A stretch of 49,018 bases of DNA from HGM05190 sp964394205. GTDB taxonomy: Bacteria; Bacteroidota; Bacteroidia; Bacteroidales; Muribaculaceae. The notes under the pieces were generated by a model. It was given only the letters and a program-made list of their open reading frames with translations, was not told the origin of the DNA and searched no databases. The stretch's first letter is position 1; each line of letters opens with the position of its first letter. This document shows positions 8,891-17,314 of the stretch, in pieces. A program made the position numbers and the translations under genes. The DNA is taken from assembly GCA_964394205.1 (NCBI GenBank), contig CAYMVS010000011.1, positions 1 through 49,018 of the forward strand, in the 5' to 3' direction.

Positions 8891-9442
8891 ATGGGCCCGC
8901 GTAGCTGCACATATACCAACCAAACCAAAATCAGGTATTATCTATTGCATTTCTTCCTGATGGCGGTCTTTATATCGTTTTCGATTTTTATTCTTTGGGG
9001 TGTCTACTTTACATCAACCGACGATGATGCTATATGGCGTAAGATAGTTTACATACTGTGTGAATTATTCTGCATGGCCGGGATGTTGATTTTAGCCTAC
9101 CGAAGCATGAAGGCGGTCATAAGAGTAAAAATCTTTGACGACCGACTCAAGATTACCTATCCCTATATGTTTGGCTACACTCAAACGGTCAATCTCGGCG
9201 ACTTTGACGGTAAACGACCGGTGGTCAAGCGGGTATTGTACACAAACAAGCATGGCCGTGTTGTCCGAACAAGCTATCACCCGATTCTCTGGCTATTGAA
9301 AGACGGCGAGAAAAAATATGAACTTGATCTTTGCCGCCTTTCAAAGCCCGACAAAGTCTATGACTCAATCAACCTTGCCGAGCTTCACAGCGAGAAGCTC
9401 TACGTTGACGAGAATGACAACCCGATAGAGTCTCCCAAATAA
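8891..9442 (+). CDS. Small membrane protein with PH-like cytosolic domain
   Basis: I do not recognise a named family. The 183-residue product has a short polar N-terminus, two hydrophobic segments (about residues 16-38 and 48-69) forming a hairpin, and a soluble C-terminal half containing KIFDDRLKITYPYMFGYTQTVNLGDF, a beta-rich pattern resembling bacterial pleckstrin-homology-like domains that follow two membrane helices. No catalytic motif is visible. It begins 4 nt after the DPP III stop and is the last gene before a terminator, so it belongs to the dxr-rseP transcript or a sub-operon with the peptidase. Function is unknown; a role in membrane sensing or anchoring would be guesswork. Confidence 0.7.
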   Translation: MGPRSCTYTNQTKIRYYLLHFFLMAVFISFSIFILWGVYFTSTDDDAIWRKIVYILCELFCMAGMLILAYRSMKAVIRVKIFDDRLKITYPYMFGYTQTVNLGDFDGKRPVVKRVLYTNKHGRVVRTSYHPILWLLKDGEKKYELDLCRLSKPDKVYDSINLAELHSEKLYVDENDNPIESPK

Positions 9443-9447
9443 AGCAG

Positions 9448-9494
9448 CAACGGCTATCAAGCGTCAGGTGAACTTGATAGCCGTTGTTGTTTTT
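9448..9494. terminator. Terminator between convergent genes
   Basis: CAACGGCTATCAAG at 9448-9461 pairs perfectly with CTTGATAGCCGTTG at 9473-9486 (14 bp, 11-nt loop), followed on the + strand by TTGTTTTT. It ends the dxr-rseP run and lies between convergent genes; on the minus strand the following tract is less T-rich but the stem could serve the DUF4301 gene as well. Confidence 0.88.
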
Positions 9495-9514
9495 AAGAGG
9501 ATTTTCCCCGTTGA

Positions 9515-11038
9515 TTAAGCTTGATGGGCAGGACGGAGCAGGTCATTGACCACCTTGACGGGATTGAATGTCTCGATGGGCACCTCGACAAAAATTGTAT
9601 TCCAGTCGCTCATGGCACCATTCCACAGGCCGGGCAACTCAAGGGCGCGCAACTCGCGGCCGCCGGCGCTCTTTGACGAAATAAAGCCGGTCTCTGGGTC
9701 AACATAATCGGGCAAATTATATTTTGACCCGTCGTGGCGCTTGATGCAGCAAACCAGGTCTACCGGGTTGAAGTGGGTAGCTGTTTTGAGCATCTCGGCA
9801 TATTCAGTATTCTCGGGGTCAATCTGAGTGCTCTCAAGAATCTGGGGTGACGTCGAGCCATCGGCATTATAAGTGATGAACGGGCCACCGCCGGGCTCGC
9901 CCTCGTTTTTCACCATGCCGCATACGCGCAGGGGGCGGTCGAGTTTAGACCTGATGTAAAGCACAAGCTCGGCATCCTCGAGGTGTTTCATCTTCTCGTC
10001 ACGTATGTTAAGGGTGTCGTGCATGAACGCAATCATGCCGCGGATGTCATCCATTGTGTAATTCCCGCTGTCGATTGTTTCAATATAGCTGACAATCTTG
10101 TCACGAGCCTGCATCAGCACACCACCGATCACCTCTTTATATTTTATGGTGATGTCACGACGAGAGTCGGGCACCACGTTGTCGATGTTTTTGATGAACA
10201 CCACAGCCGAGTCAATGTCGTTCAGGTTCTCAATCAATGCTCCATGACCGCCGGGACGGAACAACAGGTGGTCATCCTGGAGGAAAGGAGTATTGTCGGG
10301 GTTGACAGCGATTGTGTCGGTCGAGGGCTTTTGTGTTGACATTGTCACGTCAAACTTGACGCCGGTTCTTGCCTCAGCCGCCGGTATGGTCTCGGCAAGC
10401 TTGGCCTTAAACAAGGGCACATGCTGCTCCGACACGGTGAAGTGCAGCTTGACAATACCCTCCGAGTTTGCCGCCATCTGGGCACCTTCGGTCAAATGCT
10501 CCTCAACCGGTGTGCGCGAGCCGTCGGCGTATGTGTGAAACTTGAGCAAACCTTTGGGAAGATTACCGTAGTTCATGCCATCACTCTTTACGATGGCGGC
10601 GATGATGTCTCGGTTACGGCCTTCCTTGACAAGCGTGTCAAGATCAGTGTCATACATTTTCTTGACCGCTTCGCGCAACTCGGCAAGGAACGGGAGTTTG
10701 TCAAGCGAACCGATAAGAGCAGCCACCGGCGAGCCTTCCTTAAGCTCATCGGTGCCGCCGTCAATGTAGCTGAACAGGGCTTTAAACATGCGTGATGCAG
10801 CACCCGAGGCGGGCACAAATTTGAGTACCTCGCCGCCGGCAGCCAGATACTCGCGCCAACGGGCAACAGCCGCTGCTTCCTGCTCGGGGGACAGACGGCT
10901 GATTCCTTTGCCGACAGTTGCAGCCGAGTCAATTTTCAAATAGGGAAAACCGTTTACAAAACAGTTGATTTGTGCCTCGACATCAGCCAATGACACACCG
11001 CGTTTCTCAAGGAGAGACAGATCTTCAGGTCGAAACAT
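9515..11038 (-). CDS. DUF4301 family protein
   Basis: A 507-residue soluble protein found mainly in Bacteroidota and annotated only as DUF4301. It starts MFRPEDLSLLEKRGVS; the conserved stretch FVPASGAASRMFKALFSY near residue 80 and the PGGHGALIENLND segment near residue 260 have the look of nucleotide- or sugar-phosphate-binding loops, but no function is established from sequence. There is no signal peptide or membrane segment. I chose the ATG at 11038; a TTG at 11065 adds nine residues without support. It is a single-gene unit, convergent with the dxr run and separated from the LicD gene by about 200 nt that hold its probable promoter. Confidence 0.85.
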   Translation of the reverse strand: MFRPEDLSLLEKRGVSLADVEAQINCFVNGFPYLKIDSAATVGKGISRLSPEQEAAAVARWREYLAAGGEVLKFVPASGAASRMFKALFSYIDGGTDELKEGSPVAALIGSLDKLPFLAELREAVKKMYDTDLDTLVKEGRNRDIIAAIVKSDGMNYGNLPKGLLKFHTYADGSRTPVEEHLTEGAQMAANSEGIVKLHFTVSEQHVPLFKAKLAETIPAAEARTGVKFDVTMSTQKPSTDTIAVNPDNTPFLQDDHLLFRPGGHGALIENLNDIDSAVVFIKNIDNVVPDSRRDITIKYKEVIGGVLMQARDKIVSYIETIDSGNYTMDDIRGMIAFMHDTLNIRDEKMKHLEDAELVLYIRSKLDRPLRVCGMVKNEGEPGGGPFITYNADGSTSPQILESTQIDPENTEYAEMLKTATHFNPVDLVCCIKRHDGSKYNLPDYVDPETGFISSKSAGGRELRALELPGLWNGAMSDWNTIFVEVPIETFNPVKVVNDLLRPAHQA

Positions 11039-11155
11039 GATATTTAGTTTAGTTAAGTTTGGCAAACTCAGTAACCCTTATCCCACGATGGGTAAAGGTT
11101 GAATTTGACTCCATTGAATTTGGTCGAAAGAATGACGGCCGTAAAACCATCACCC

Positions 11156-11184
11156 CAAATTTACAACTTTTTCTCTAAACCAAA
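11156..11184 (-). promoter_or_regulatory. Candidate promoter for the DUF4301 gene
   Basis: On the minus strand TAAATTTG occupies 11163-11156 and TTTG 11184-11181, with 17 nt between, slightly short of the usual 19-21. It lies about 117 nt before the ATG at 11038. The -7 box is a full TAnnTTTG match; the spacing makes the upstream box uncertain. Confidence 0.5.
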
Positions 11185-11235
11185 CACTTTTATCGGTTAT
11201 TTTTTGGAGCAATGCATATAATAATGGGATAGGCT

Positions 11236-12117
11236 CTAAATCAGAAAATCTTCATCGGGGTAAATATTTTCCTCGTTATAACCGTCAAAGGGGGTGTCCA
11301 AGCTCCACCGGGCCGAGTGCTGACAGTAGCGTATGCTCGCCTGGTCGGGCAATTTCATGTAGTCACCCCATCGACTTTTCAGATAATCTTCAACACGAGC
11401 CGGCACCCTTAGTGAGATCGTCTCAAAGGGCACGCGCTTGGTTTGATGAAAAAAAGCGCTGTCATAAAGTCCTTTACCGTAACCGGCACGACCGGCCCAA
11501 TGGCAAAGACGACGCGTGACGATGTCGTCATGACGGTACACCTGCCTGATGGCATGGTCGACAAATGCCCGGCGGGGCAACCATTTGAGGGGCTTGAGTA
11601 TGAGACCGGCAAGAACACCCCGACGACTGTAATTATTGTTGGCAAGCGCTTTCAGCACAAGATACCGCGACCAGAAATATTGATTGAGACGTGACGGCAA
11701 GGAGTCGGCACACGAGTGCAAAATGAAGATGTCGACAAAAACACCTTTGTGAATATTCCAGCTCTCCAACGCCGGCTCGCTGTAGCTCGATTGGTTGAGG
11801 CGCAACTTGGCCATGGTCGGATGGCCGGCTTTTGATCCCCATTCCTGCAGGTAATACCTCCGATGGTCACCCTCGCGCATGAAACTGTCGCGGAACCTGG
11901 CGTAGTCGGCCGGCCGCATGAAAATGTCGAGATCGTCGTCCCACGGTATGAACCCTCCGTGTCTGGCAGCCCCGAGCGCGCTTCCACCCATCAGGCAGTA
12001 ACTGATGTCGCGTTGCTCACAGAACTCATCGATATATTTGGCGATGTTGAGAATACAGTTCTGCAACCTGATTATGCCCCAGCTGTCGTCGCGGGGTGTC
12101 ATGAGCTGAGTCATCAT
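11236..12117 (-). CDS. LicD family phosphotransferase
   Basis: A 293-residue LicD-type protein. The family transfers a phosphorylated alcohol such as phosphocholine or related phosphodiester groups from a CDP-linked donor to surface glycans. The hallmark GGSALGAARHGGFIPWDDDLDI is at about residues 41-62, with the two acidic pairs that bind metal. The C-terminal half has the usual aromatic-rich segments (SRWGDYMKLP). Its start overlaps the stop of the TagD-like cytidylyltransferase gene by 4 nt, a pairing that suggests the neighbour makes the CDP-activated donor used here. It is the last gene of the six-gene minus-strand run. The group transferred (glycerol phosphate, choline, ribitol or other) cannot be told from sequence. 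Confidence 0.9.
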   Translation of the reverse strand: MMTQLMTPRDDSWGIIRLQNCILNIAKYIDEFCEQRDISYCLMGGSALGAARHGGFIPWDDDLDIFMRPADYARFRDSFMREGDHRRYYLQEWGSKAGHPTMAKLRLNQSSYSEPALESWNIHKGVFVDIFILHSCADSLPSRLNQYFWSRYLVLKALANNNYSRRGVLAGLILKPLKWLPRRAFVDHAIRQVYRHDDIVTRRLCHWAGRAGYGKGLYDSAFFHQTKRVPFETISLRVPARVEDYLKSRWGDYMKLPDQASIRYCQHSARWSLDTPFDGYNEENIYPDEDFLI

Positions 12118-12542
12118 TGACGGGCCAGTTTGTCGCGCAACGCGGTTGAAGAGATACCATCGGTATAGTCGAGATAAACGACCTCACACCCAACCGCGGC
12201 CAACTCCTGCTCATACTTGTGCCACTGGGGAGTTCCTTTCCAATTTGTGCCGACAAACACCACGTCGGCTCCAAGACGGCTCGCGGCCAGAGCCTTGTTC
12301 ATGTCGCTTTGGTCAACAACACGATCGGTGTATCTGATTGCTCCGACAATCGCCTTGCGGTCATCCTGATTGATTATCGGATATTTGTGTTTACGCTGAA
12401 AGCACAACTCGTCGGTGGTCACTCCAACTATGAGCCTGTCACACATCTCTTTTGCCCGACGCAATATGTTGAGGTGCCCGATGTGAAACATATCAAACAC
12501 CCCGGTGGTATAACCGGTCTTATATTTCTTGGAGACATTCAT
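12114..12542 (-). CDS. TagD-like cytidylyltransferase
   Basis: A 142-residue nucleotidyltransferase of the HIGH superfamily. TTGVFDMFHIGHLNILRRA near the N-terminus contains the HxGH nucleotide-binding motif, and DGISSTALR near the C-terminus is the ISSTxxR-type signature; the intervening RYTDRVV and GTNWKGT match glycerol-3-phosphate cytidylyltransferase (TagD), which makes CDP-glycerol from CTP and glycerol 3-phosphate. Length is close to TagD. Overlap with the LicD gene supports production of a CDP-alcohol for phosphodiester decoration of a surface polymer. Ethanolamine- or choline-phosphate specificity is possible and cannot be excluded. Confidence 0.87.
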   Translation of the reverse strand: MNVSKKYKTGYTTGVFDMFHIGHLNILRRAKEMCDRLIVGVTTDELCFQRKHKYPIINQDDRKAIVGAIRYTDRVVDQSDMNKALAASRLGADVVFVGTNWKGTPQWHKYEQELAAVGCEVVYLDYTDGISSTALRDKLARQ

Positions 12543-12582
12543 TCAGTTAGAGAATCTTGACGTTTTTAATAGGCATTTATTG

Positions 12583-13428
12583 TTATAACGCGGTTTTGGG
12601 GCGAATCTTGTTTGAGCGTGCAAATCGGCGAAAAACAAAGCTTCTCATCCCGTTGGTCATCAACATCTGAACCACAAGCCTCACGCCAACATTGAAAACA
12701 TATCGGGCGTGACCGATCAAACGGTTTCTTAACAGAAATTTCTGCAACCGGCGCTCGCTCAAGAAATAACGCAAACCACCACGCCGGGCATACATCGCCT
12801 CTCCGACCCTGACATCGACAAGAGTCTGGGGCAACGACGCCATCTTCTTACCGGCAAGAGTGAGCCGTGCCCACAGGTAATAGTCCTCCTCACAATACCA
12901 ATCGATAAAGCCGCCGACACTGTTGATAACGTCGCGTCTCAACATGACGGTCACAAAATTCAATGGCGAGCGAGACTTGAGACACTTCTTGATGCTATCG
13001 TCGTCGAGCGGAACCACACGATGACCGACAACATTATCCACGTCGGCCACAAACTCGCTGATCTGACCTCCCAATGCCGCCGTGTCTTCATGATCGGCCA
13101 TGTACTTCATTTGAAGCTCAAACCGATCGGGACGCGCCACGTCATCGGCATCCATCAGCGCTATCAGATTATTTGATGAAGCCTCAAGTGCCACCTGACG
13201 GGCACGGGCATGCCCCTCATTACGTGACAATCTCACGACTTTTACACCCTCGGCATTTTCATAACGCGTCACAACAGCCTCAAGCTCATCTCCCAAAGGA
13301 CCGTCAACAGAAATCACCACTTCGGCCGGGGGGAGCGTCTGTTTTGAGCGGACACTCTCAACGGCGCCGACAAAATGGTCGGCGTTGTCTTTATGGTAAA
13401 CGCAAATATTTACTGAAAACGGCTCCAT
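12583..13428 (-). CDS. Glycosyltransferase family 2
   Basis: A 281-residue GT-A fold glycosyltransferase. It begins MEPFSVNICVYHKDN and shows VVISVDGPLGDEL, the DADD metal/nucleotide motif at about residues 93-96 (ALMDADDVARPDRF) and a catalytic-base region WYCEEDYYLWARL, the ED of which is typical for GT2. It has no predicted transmembrane segment and should act on lipid-linked intermediates at the inner face of the membrane. It lies one base downstream of the GNAT gene stop and 40 nt upstream of the TagD-like gene in the same run. Donor and acceptor sugars are unknown. Confidence 0.9.
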   Translation of the reverse strand: MEPFSVNICVYHKDNADHFVGAVESVRSKQTLPPAEVVISVDGPLGDELEAVVTRYENAEGVKVVRLSRNEGHARARQVALEASSNNLIALMDADDVARPDRFELQMKYMADHEDTAALGGQISEFVADVDNVVGHRVVPLDDDSIKKCLKSRSPLNFVTVMLRRDVINSVGGFIDWYCEEDYYLWARLTLAGKKMASLPQTLVDVRVGEAMYARRGGLRYFLSERRLQKFLLRNRLIGHARYVFNVGVRLVVQMLMTNGMRSFVFRRFARSNKIRPKTAL

Positions 13429-13429
13429 A

Positions 13430-14296
13430 TCATTTGTTAAAACAGCGTGCTATCTCTTCCTGTCGCAAGATACAGCTGATGTTGTAAATCAACCGGTTGG
13501 TTTGATCCATAGCCTTAAAGATTCCTCTGAAAGGATATAGCACCGCCACGATCGGGCGAACCAACGGGTGATAAACAACGTGCAATTTACAAAATACTTT
13601 TCTAAACCCCAAAACCGAGACGAGAAAATCCTGATATTTTGACAGGTGGCGTATGTTCCGCTCACCGTCGATGACATACCGGTAGCCGCTCTCGTTGATA
13701 TAATGCCGGCAGATGGTGTAGGCAAGGGCGGCATTTGCCTCAGTCGCGAGAAAGCGCGGGTCAATCTTTACCGACGATATGGCCACACATCCATCCATGA
13801 CACCACAGTGGGCATAACCTGCGAGCTCGCCCGACTCCCGATTTGTGACAAGCCAGATGTCTTCAAGCTCCTTTGCCGCGATACGGGCTAAACGCTCTAC
13901 ATCGGAGAGTGTTGGAGCCGCAGGGCTATAGACCTTAGGATAGTCGGCAAATGACCGCTTCATAACCTCTAACAGTAGGGGCGCCGATTGACTGATATCG
14001 TCGGGGGTCGCTATCCTGAAGACATTATTTGACAGCCCTTTGCGAACCCGGTAGCGGCCTTTTGCCGATAACGTCTCGAGCGACACCGGCTCTGTCCTGA
14101 CACAGTGCCACCACCGGTGAGGGAAATCGTCGACGACATCACCCCCGAGAGGACTGTCACTGAAATATCGTCCCAACAACGCCTTTTCAGCCTTGACGCG
14201 TTCAAGCACATCACTCCTGTCAATGTCAATCTTGACATGAGGAGGCGATGAAAGAATCAGGCACCCCGACGACTTTATGAACCGAAGATTGCTCAT
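13430..14296 (-). CDS. GNAT-fold acyltransferase, possibly FemAB-like
   Basis: A 288-residue protein that looks like a divergent GNAT or FemAB-type acyltransferase: the segments SAKGRYRVRKGLSNNVF, SGELAGYAHCGVMDGCVAISSVKI and GYRYVIDGERNI follow the order seen in proteins that acylate amino sugars or peptides in envelope pathways. I do not see a decisive motif, so the substrate is open. The ATG at 14296 overlaps the end of the upstream glycosyltransferase gene by 4 nt, and the stop lies 1 nt before the GT2 start, so it is an integral member of the glycan operon. A plausible role is N-acylation of an amino sugar, but this is inference from context. Confidence 0.65.
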   Translation of the reverse strand: MSNLRFIKSSGCLILSSPPHVKIDIDRSDVLERVKAEKALLGRYFSDSPLGGDVVDDFPHRWWHCVRTEPVSLETLSAKGRYRVRKGLSNNVFRIATPDDISQSAPLLLEVMKRSFADYPKVYSPAAPTLSDVERLARIAAKELEDIWLVTNRESGELAGYAHCGVMDGCVAISSVKIDPRFLATEANAALAYTICRHYINESGYRYVIDGERNIRHLSKYQDFLVSVLGFRKVFCKLHVVYHPLVRPIVAVLYPFRGIFKAMDQTNRLIYNISCILRQEEIARCFNK

Positions 14297-15585
14297 AATA
14301 CGTTTATAGCTTGTTGTAACCGGGTGGCGTTTACACCCGGGTCATGATTGAAGGCGGCAAACCTGAGCGCATTGTCGACAATACGGTCATAAAGCCCGGG
14401 GTCGGATATACATTCCATCAGCCGCTCGCCTAATTCCTGAGGCGTAGAGGCTACAATTCCCGCCTCGTTGTCGGTTATATAGTCGGCAGCCGCAGTGTCA
14501 CGCGGCCCGTAAAGCACAAACACGCGCCCCGAGGCCAGCGAATCGGCTATCTTGGTTGAAAATCCATATCTTAATGTATCGGTCAGCCCGGGGCTGTCAT
14601 GCTCGACATGAAACAGAAAATCACTTTTGGCCATTATCTTTTTCACCTCGTCATAATCAACACGCCGGTGCAGAGTGACACCGCGGCTGCTGTTGAGCAG
14701 CCGCTCCTCTGCCTCGGTGTAGGGGGTGCCGTAGACATCCAGTACATATTCGGGGGAGAGTGACTGGAGCGTTTTGCCAACCTCAACCAAAGCCTTAGGC
14801 CTGTCAAGACCCAGGTTGCCGAGATAGGAGAAAACAGGTTTACGGTTGCCGGCATCCCCCTGTTGAGCCACAATATCGCTTGTGGCATATATCACCAGGT
14901 CAGTTCTACCGCCGTTGCTGTCAAAAATCCCGGCATAGTCTCTTGCCAACCGCTCATTGCCGTAGACACACAGCCTGCAATGCCGCATGAACCGATCAAA
15001 ATATCGCCTGTAAACACCCTTATAGAGCGGAAAGAGCAGGCGCTCGACAACTCCACCCGAGTCGTGAACATCCAGCCAGTCGCCATCGATAAGCGCCATA
15101 GCCTCAGTGTTGAAAACCGCAAGGCGGGCACCTGTTTCACGCTCAATCTTAAGGGCGAGATGATGCATAAACCAACTGTCGCCGCTCTGCAGCAAGACAA
15201 CCTCGGGCTTGAAACTGTCGATCCATCGCCAGAATTGACGGCCGCGCCACAGCCCCGCCCACCACATCGCGTTTCGCGCCAACATGCGGGCGGCGGTCTT
15301 CCGAAAGCGTTTTCTCCCGCCGCGCCGGTTGAAATTAACACATTCACCCCGGTCGAGCCTGCGGCCTCGCGACGGGGTGAACGTAAGTGTTGAGCGAACG
15401 ACATCGCCATCGCTTACACAGAAATAATTTGTACAGACCTCAGGGTCGACACCGTCTGTGCTGATGCAAAACTGAGCTATGCAATCCATTGGCCAACCCT
15501 TGAGCAACCCTCCGAGAGTGCGCCCGTTTGAGTCAGTCGTCGAAAACGAATTGTTTGAAAGCACCAACAGCCGGCGATAGCCCAT
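14293..15585 (-). CDS. Glycosyltransferase, GT4-like (GT-B fold)
   Basis: A 430-residue protein with two Rossmann-like halves. The N-terminal half begins RRLLVLSNNSFS and carries GRTLGGLLKGW; the C-terminal half has VFSYLGNLGLDRPKALVEV, YVLDVYGTPYTEAEE and a donor-site segment YGFSTKIADSLASGRVFVLYG corresponding to the group 1 (GT4) nucleotide-sugar region. A basic arginine-rich patch at about residues 75-105 (GRRLDRGECVNFNRRGGRKRF) may mediate membrane contact. Its start overlaps the stop of the nucleotidyltransferase gene by 1 nt and its end overlaps the GNAT gene by 4 nt. Sugar specificity unknown. Confidence 0.85.
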   Translation of the reverse strand: MGYRRLLVLSNNSFSTTDSNGRTLGGLLKGWPMDCIAQFCISTDGVDPEVCTNYFCVSDGDVVRSTLTFTPSRGRRLDRGECVNFNRRGGRKRFRKTAARMLARNAMWWAGLWRGRQFWRWIDSFKPEVVLLQSGDSWFMHHLALKIERETGARLAVFNTEAMALIDGDWLDVHDSGGVVERLLFPLYKGVYRRYFDRFMRHCRLCVYGNERLARDYAGIFDSNGGRTDLVIYATSDIVAQQGDAGNRKPVFSYLGNLGLDRPKALVEVGKTLQSLSPEYVLDVYGTPYTEAEERLLNSSRGVTLHRRVDYDEVKKIMAKSDFLFHVEHDSPGLTDTLRYGFSTKIADSLASGRVFVLYGPRDTAAADYITDNEAGIVASTPQELGERLMECISDPGLYDRIVDNALRFAAFNHDPGVNATRLQQAINVL

Positions 15586-16490
15586 CAGAACATCTTGTCG
15601 GGATAATGTCCTGTCAGGTGAAGTTCATTGAGGCGATCTACCACACCCTGACGATCGGCGGCGTAGGTCACTCCAAACCATTGTGAGTCAGTGTCGAGCA
15701 CTTTGACGGTCGCTTCACCTGAGTGGATCAGGGAGTCGACACAGGTCGGGATATAAAATTCACTCTTGGGCAGATCGATCTTCTCGTCAAGGAAGCGCAC
15801 AAACTCGCGGTTGCTCAACTCAAAATAATCGGGAGTAAAGCCCCAAAGATTCATTGACACAGGGGTGTTCTCTTCAAGGATTACCTTCTGTCCGTTTTCA
15901 TCGTTAAAAGCGATATCACCCTTATCGTCGCGTGCAATGGCTGTCCTTTCGACAACGCCCGTCAGATTGCCGTCAGCGTCGGTTGAGCAAACGCCTCTTG
16001 ACACGGTGCCGTTCTCGGTCAATGTGTTGCCTACACGAAATCCGACCATGCAATATTCCCCTTTGCCACGCGGCTCGCGGCTCAGCTCTGCTGCGATTAC
16101 CTTAAAGGCATCATAGCCATAAAAGTCGTCGGCGTTGATGACGGCAAACGGCTCGTTGATAACATTGCGACCGGCCATGACGGCATGATTTGTGCCCCAT
16201 GGCTTGGTGCGGTCGGCAGGGCATGTGTAGCCCTCGGGCAGGTCGTTGAGATCCTGGAACACAACCTCAACCGGGATGTGCCCCCGGTATTTGGAAAGAA
16301 TCTTATCGTAAAATTCTTGCTCAAAATCTTTGCGAATCACAAACACGACACGGCCAAAACCGGCGCGAATCGCGTCATAGATCGAGTAGTCCATGATGGT
16401 CTGTCCCTGCGGACCGAGGGGATCCAACTGCTTCAGCCCCCCGTAACGGCTGCCCATGCCGGCTGCCAAAACAAACAAAGTAGGTTTCAT
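15585..16490 (-). CDS. NTP-transferase family nucleotidyltransferase
   Basis: A 301-residue RmlA/GlmU-like nucleotidyltransferase. The N-terminal LAAGMGSRYGGLKQLDPLGP is the pyrophosphorylase signature for NTP binding; INADDFYGYDAF supplies the metal-binding aspartates. It should join a sugar- or alcohol-phosphate to an NMP to make an activated donor. It is the first gene of the six-gene minus-strand operon and is divergent from the HAD gene. I chose the ATG at 16490 (MKPTLFVLAAG); a GTG two codons upstream is also in frame. The family is widespread in Bacteroidota, often near sugar kinases; substrate not known. Confidence 0.85.
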   Translation of the reverse strand: MKPTLFVLAAGMGSRYGGLKQLDPLGPQGQTIMDYSIYDAIRAGFGRVVFVIRKDFEQEFYDKILSKYRGHIPVEVVFQDLNDLPEGYTCPADRTKPWGTNHAVMAGRNVINEPFAVINADDFYGYDAFKVIAAELSREPRGKGEYCMVGFRVGNTLTENGTVSRGVCSTDADGNLTGVVERTAIARDDKGDIAFNDENGQKVILEENTPVSMNLWGFTPDYFELSNREFVRFLDEKIDLPKSEFYIPTCVDSLIHSGEATVKVLDTDSQWFGVTYAADRQGVVDRLNELHLTGHYPDKMF

Positions 16491-16515
16491 ATTCACAATG
16501 ATTAATTTGAGATTG

Positions 16516-16523
16516 CAAAGTTA
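16516..16523 (-). promoter_or_regulatory. -7 box for the six-gene glycan operon
   Basis: TAACTTTG is read on the minus strand at 16523-16516, a full TAnnTTTG match 25 nt before the ATG at 16490. No good TTG/TTTG is seen at the standard distance. It faces a divergent -7 box at 16545-16552, so both surface-glycan runs are fired from one short region. Confidence 0.5.
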
Positions 16524-16544
16524 AACATTTTCACGTAAAATTGC

Positions 16545-16552
16545 TACTTTTG
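16545..16552 (+). promoter_or_regulatory. -7 box for the HAD-aroB-MBOAT run
   Basis: TACTTTTG at 16545-16552 matches TAnnTTTG and ends only 6 nt before the ATG at 16559, so the transcript would be nearly or fully leaderless. No clear -33 TTTG is visible. A TTG at 16541 that would extend the coding sequence overlaps this box and is rejected. Confidence 0.6.
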
Positions 16553-16558
16553 CAAAAT

Positions 16559-17314
16559 ATGAAACAATCATTTGAGCCTCTTATAGAGAAATTCATTGAA
16601 CGACACCACTATAAATCAGTTGTGCCCCGAGCCGCGATGATAGATATGGACGGGACACTGTTTGACTCGATGGGTGGTCATGCCCGCGCGTGGCACCAAA
16701 TGATGGGCGAACTCGGGGTCAACACCGATGTAAATGAGTTTTTTTTGCATGAGGGACGCACGGCCGCCTCGACCTGTGACGAGATTTTCACGCGCGAGCT
16801 TGGACGCACGGCAACCCCCGATGAGGTTGTCAAAATGTATGACCGCAAGAAAGAGATCTTCAACGCCATGCCTCCGGCAAAAGTCATGCCCGGGGCCAAA
16901 GATGTTCTGAACTGTTTTGTCGAGCTCGGACTCAAACGGGTTCTTGTGACAGGGAGCGGTCAAAATTCCCTTATCGGGAGGTTGGAAAACGAGTTTCCCG
17001 GTGTGTTCACCTCGGGCCTCATGGTGACCGGCCGTGATGTGACTCACGGCAAGCCTCATCCCGAGCCATATATAAGGGCGATGCAGCTTGCCGGCGTTAA
17101 ACCGTCTCAATCGATAGTGCTTGAAAATGCTCCATTGGGAGTGAAATCGGGCGATGCCGCCGGGGCGTTCACCATCGGAGTGGCCACCGGCCCCATCCCC
17201 GAGAGCGTGCTTTCCGAGGCCGGAGCCGCCGTCACGTTCCCCTCGATGGTCGAGTGTGCCCGCATGATGCCGCTTTTGTTGTTAACCATCTTTAAACTTG
17301 CAGCTAATGAATGA
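16559..17314 (+). CDS. HAD family phosphatase / phosphomutase-like
   Basis: A 251-residue haloacid dehalogenase-type hydrolase. Motif I AMIDMDGTLFDS places the nucleophile Asp at about residue 29 and the acid/base Asp two residues on; motif II is VLVTGSGQNS, and motif III/IV are HGKPHPEPYIRAM and VLENAPLGVKSGDAAG. A helical cap sits between motifs I and II as in beta-phosphoglucomutase-like subfamily members. It should dephosphorylate a small phosphometabolite. It overlaps aroB by 8 nt, so the two are translated together; the linkage might mean the pair works on a shared sugar-phosphate, but that is inference. Confidence 0.88.
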   Translation: MKQSFEPLIEKFIERHHYKSVVPRAAMIDMDGTLFDSMGGHARAWHQMMGELGVNTDVNEFFLHEGRTAASTCDEIFTRELGRTATPDEVVKMYDRKKEIFNAMPPAKVMPGAKDVLNCFVELGLKRVLVTGSGQNSLIGRLENEFPGVFTSGLMVTGRDVTHGKPHPEPYIRAMQLAGVKPSQSIVLENAPLGVKSGDAAGAFTIGVATGPIPESVLSEAGAAVTFPSMVECARMMPLLLLTIFKLAANE

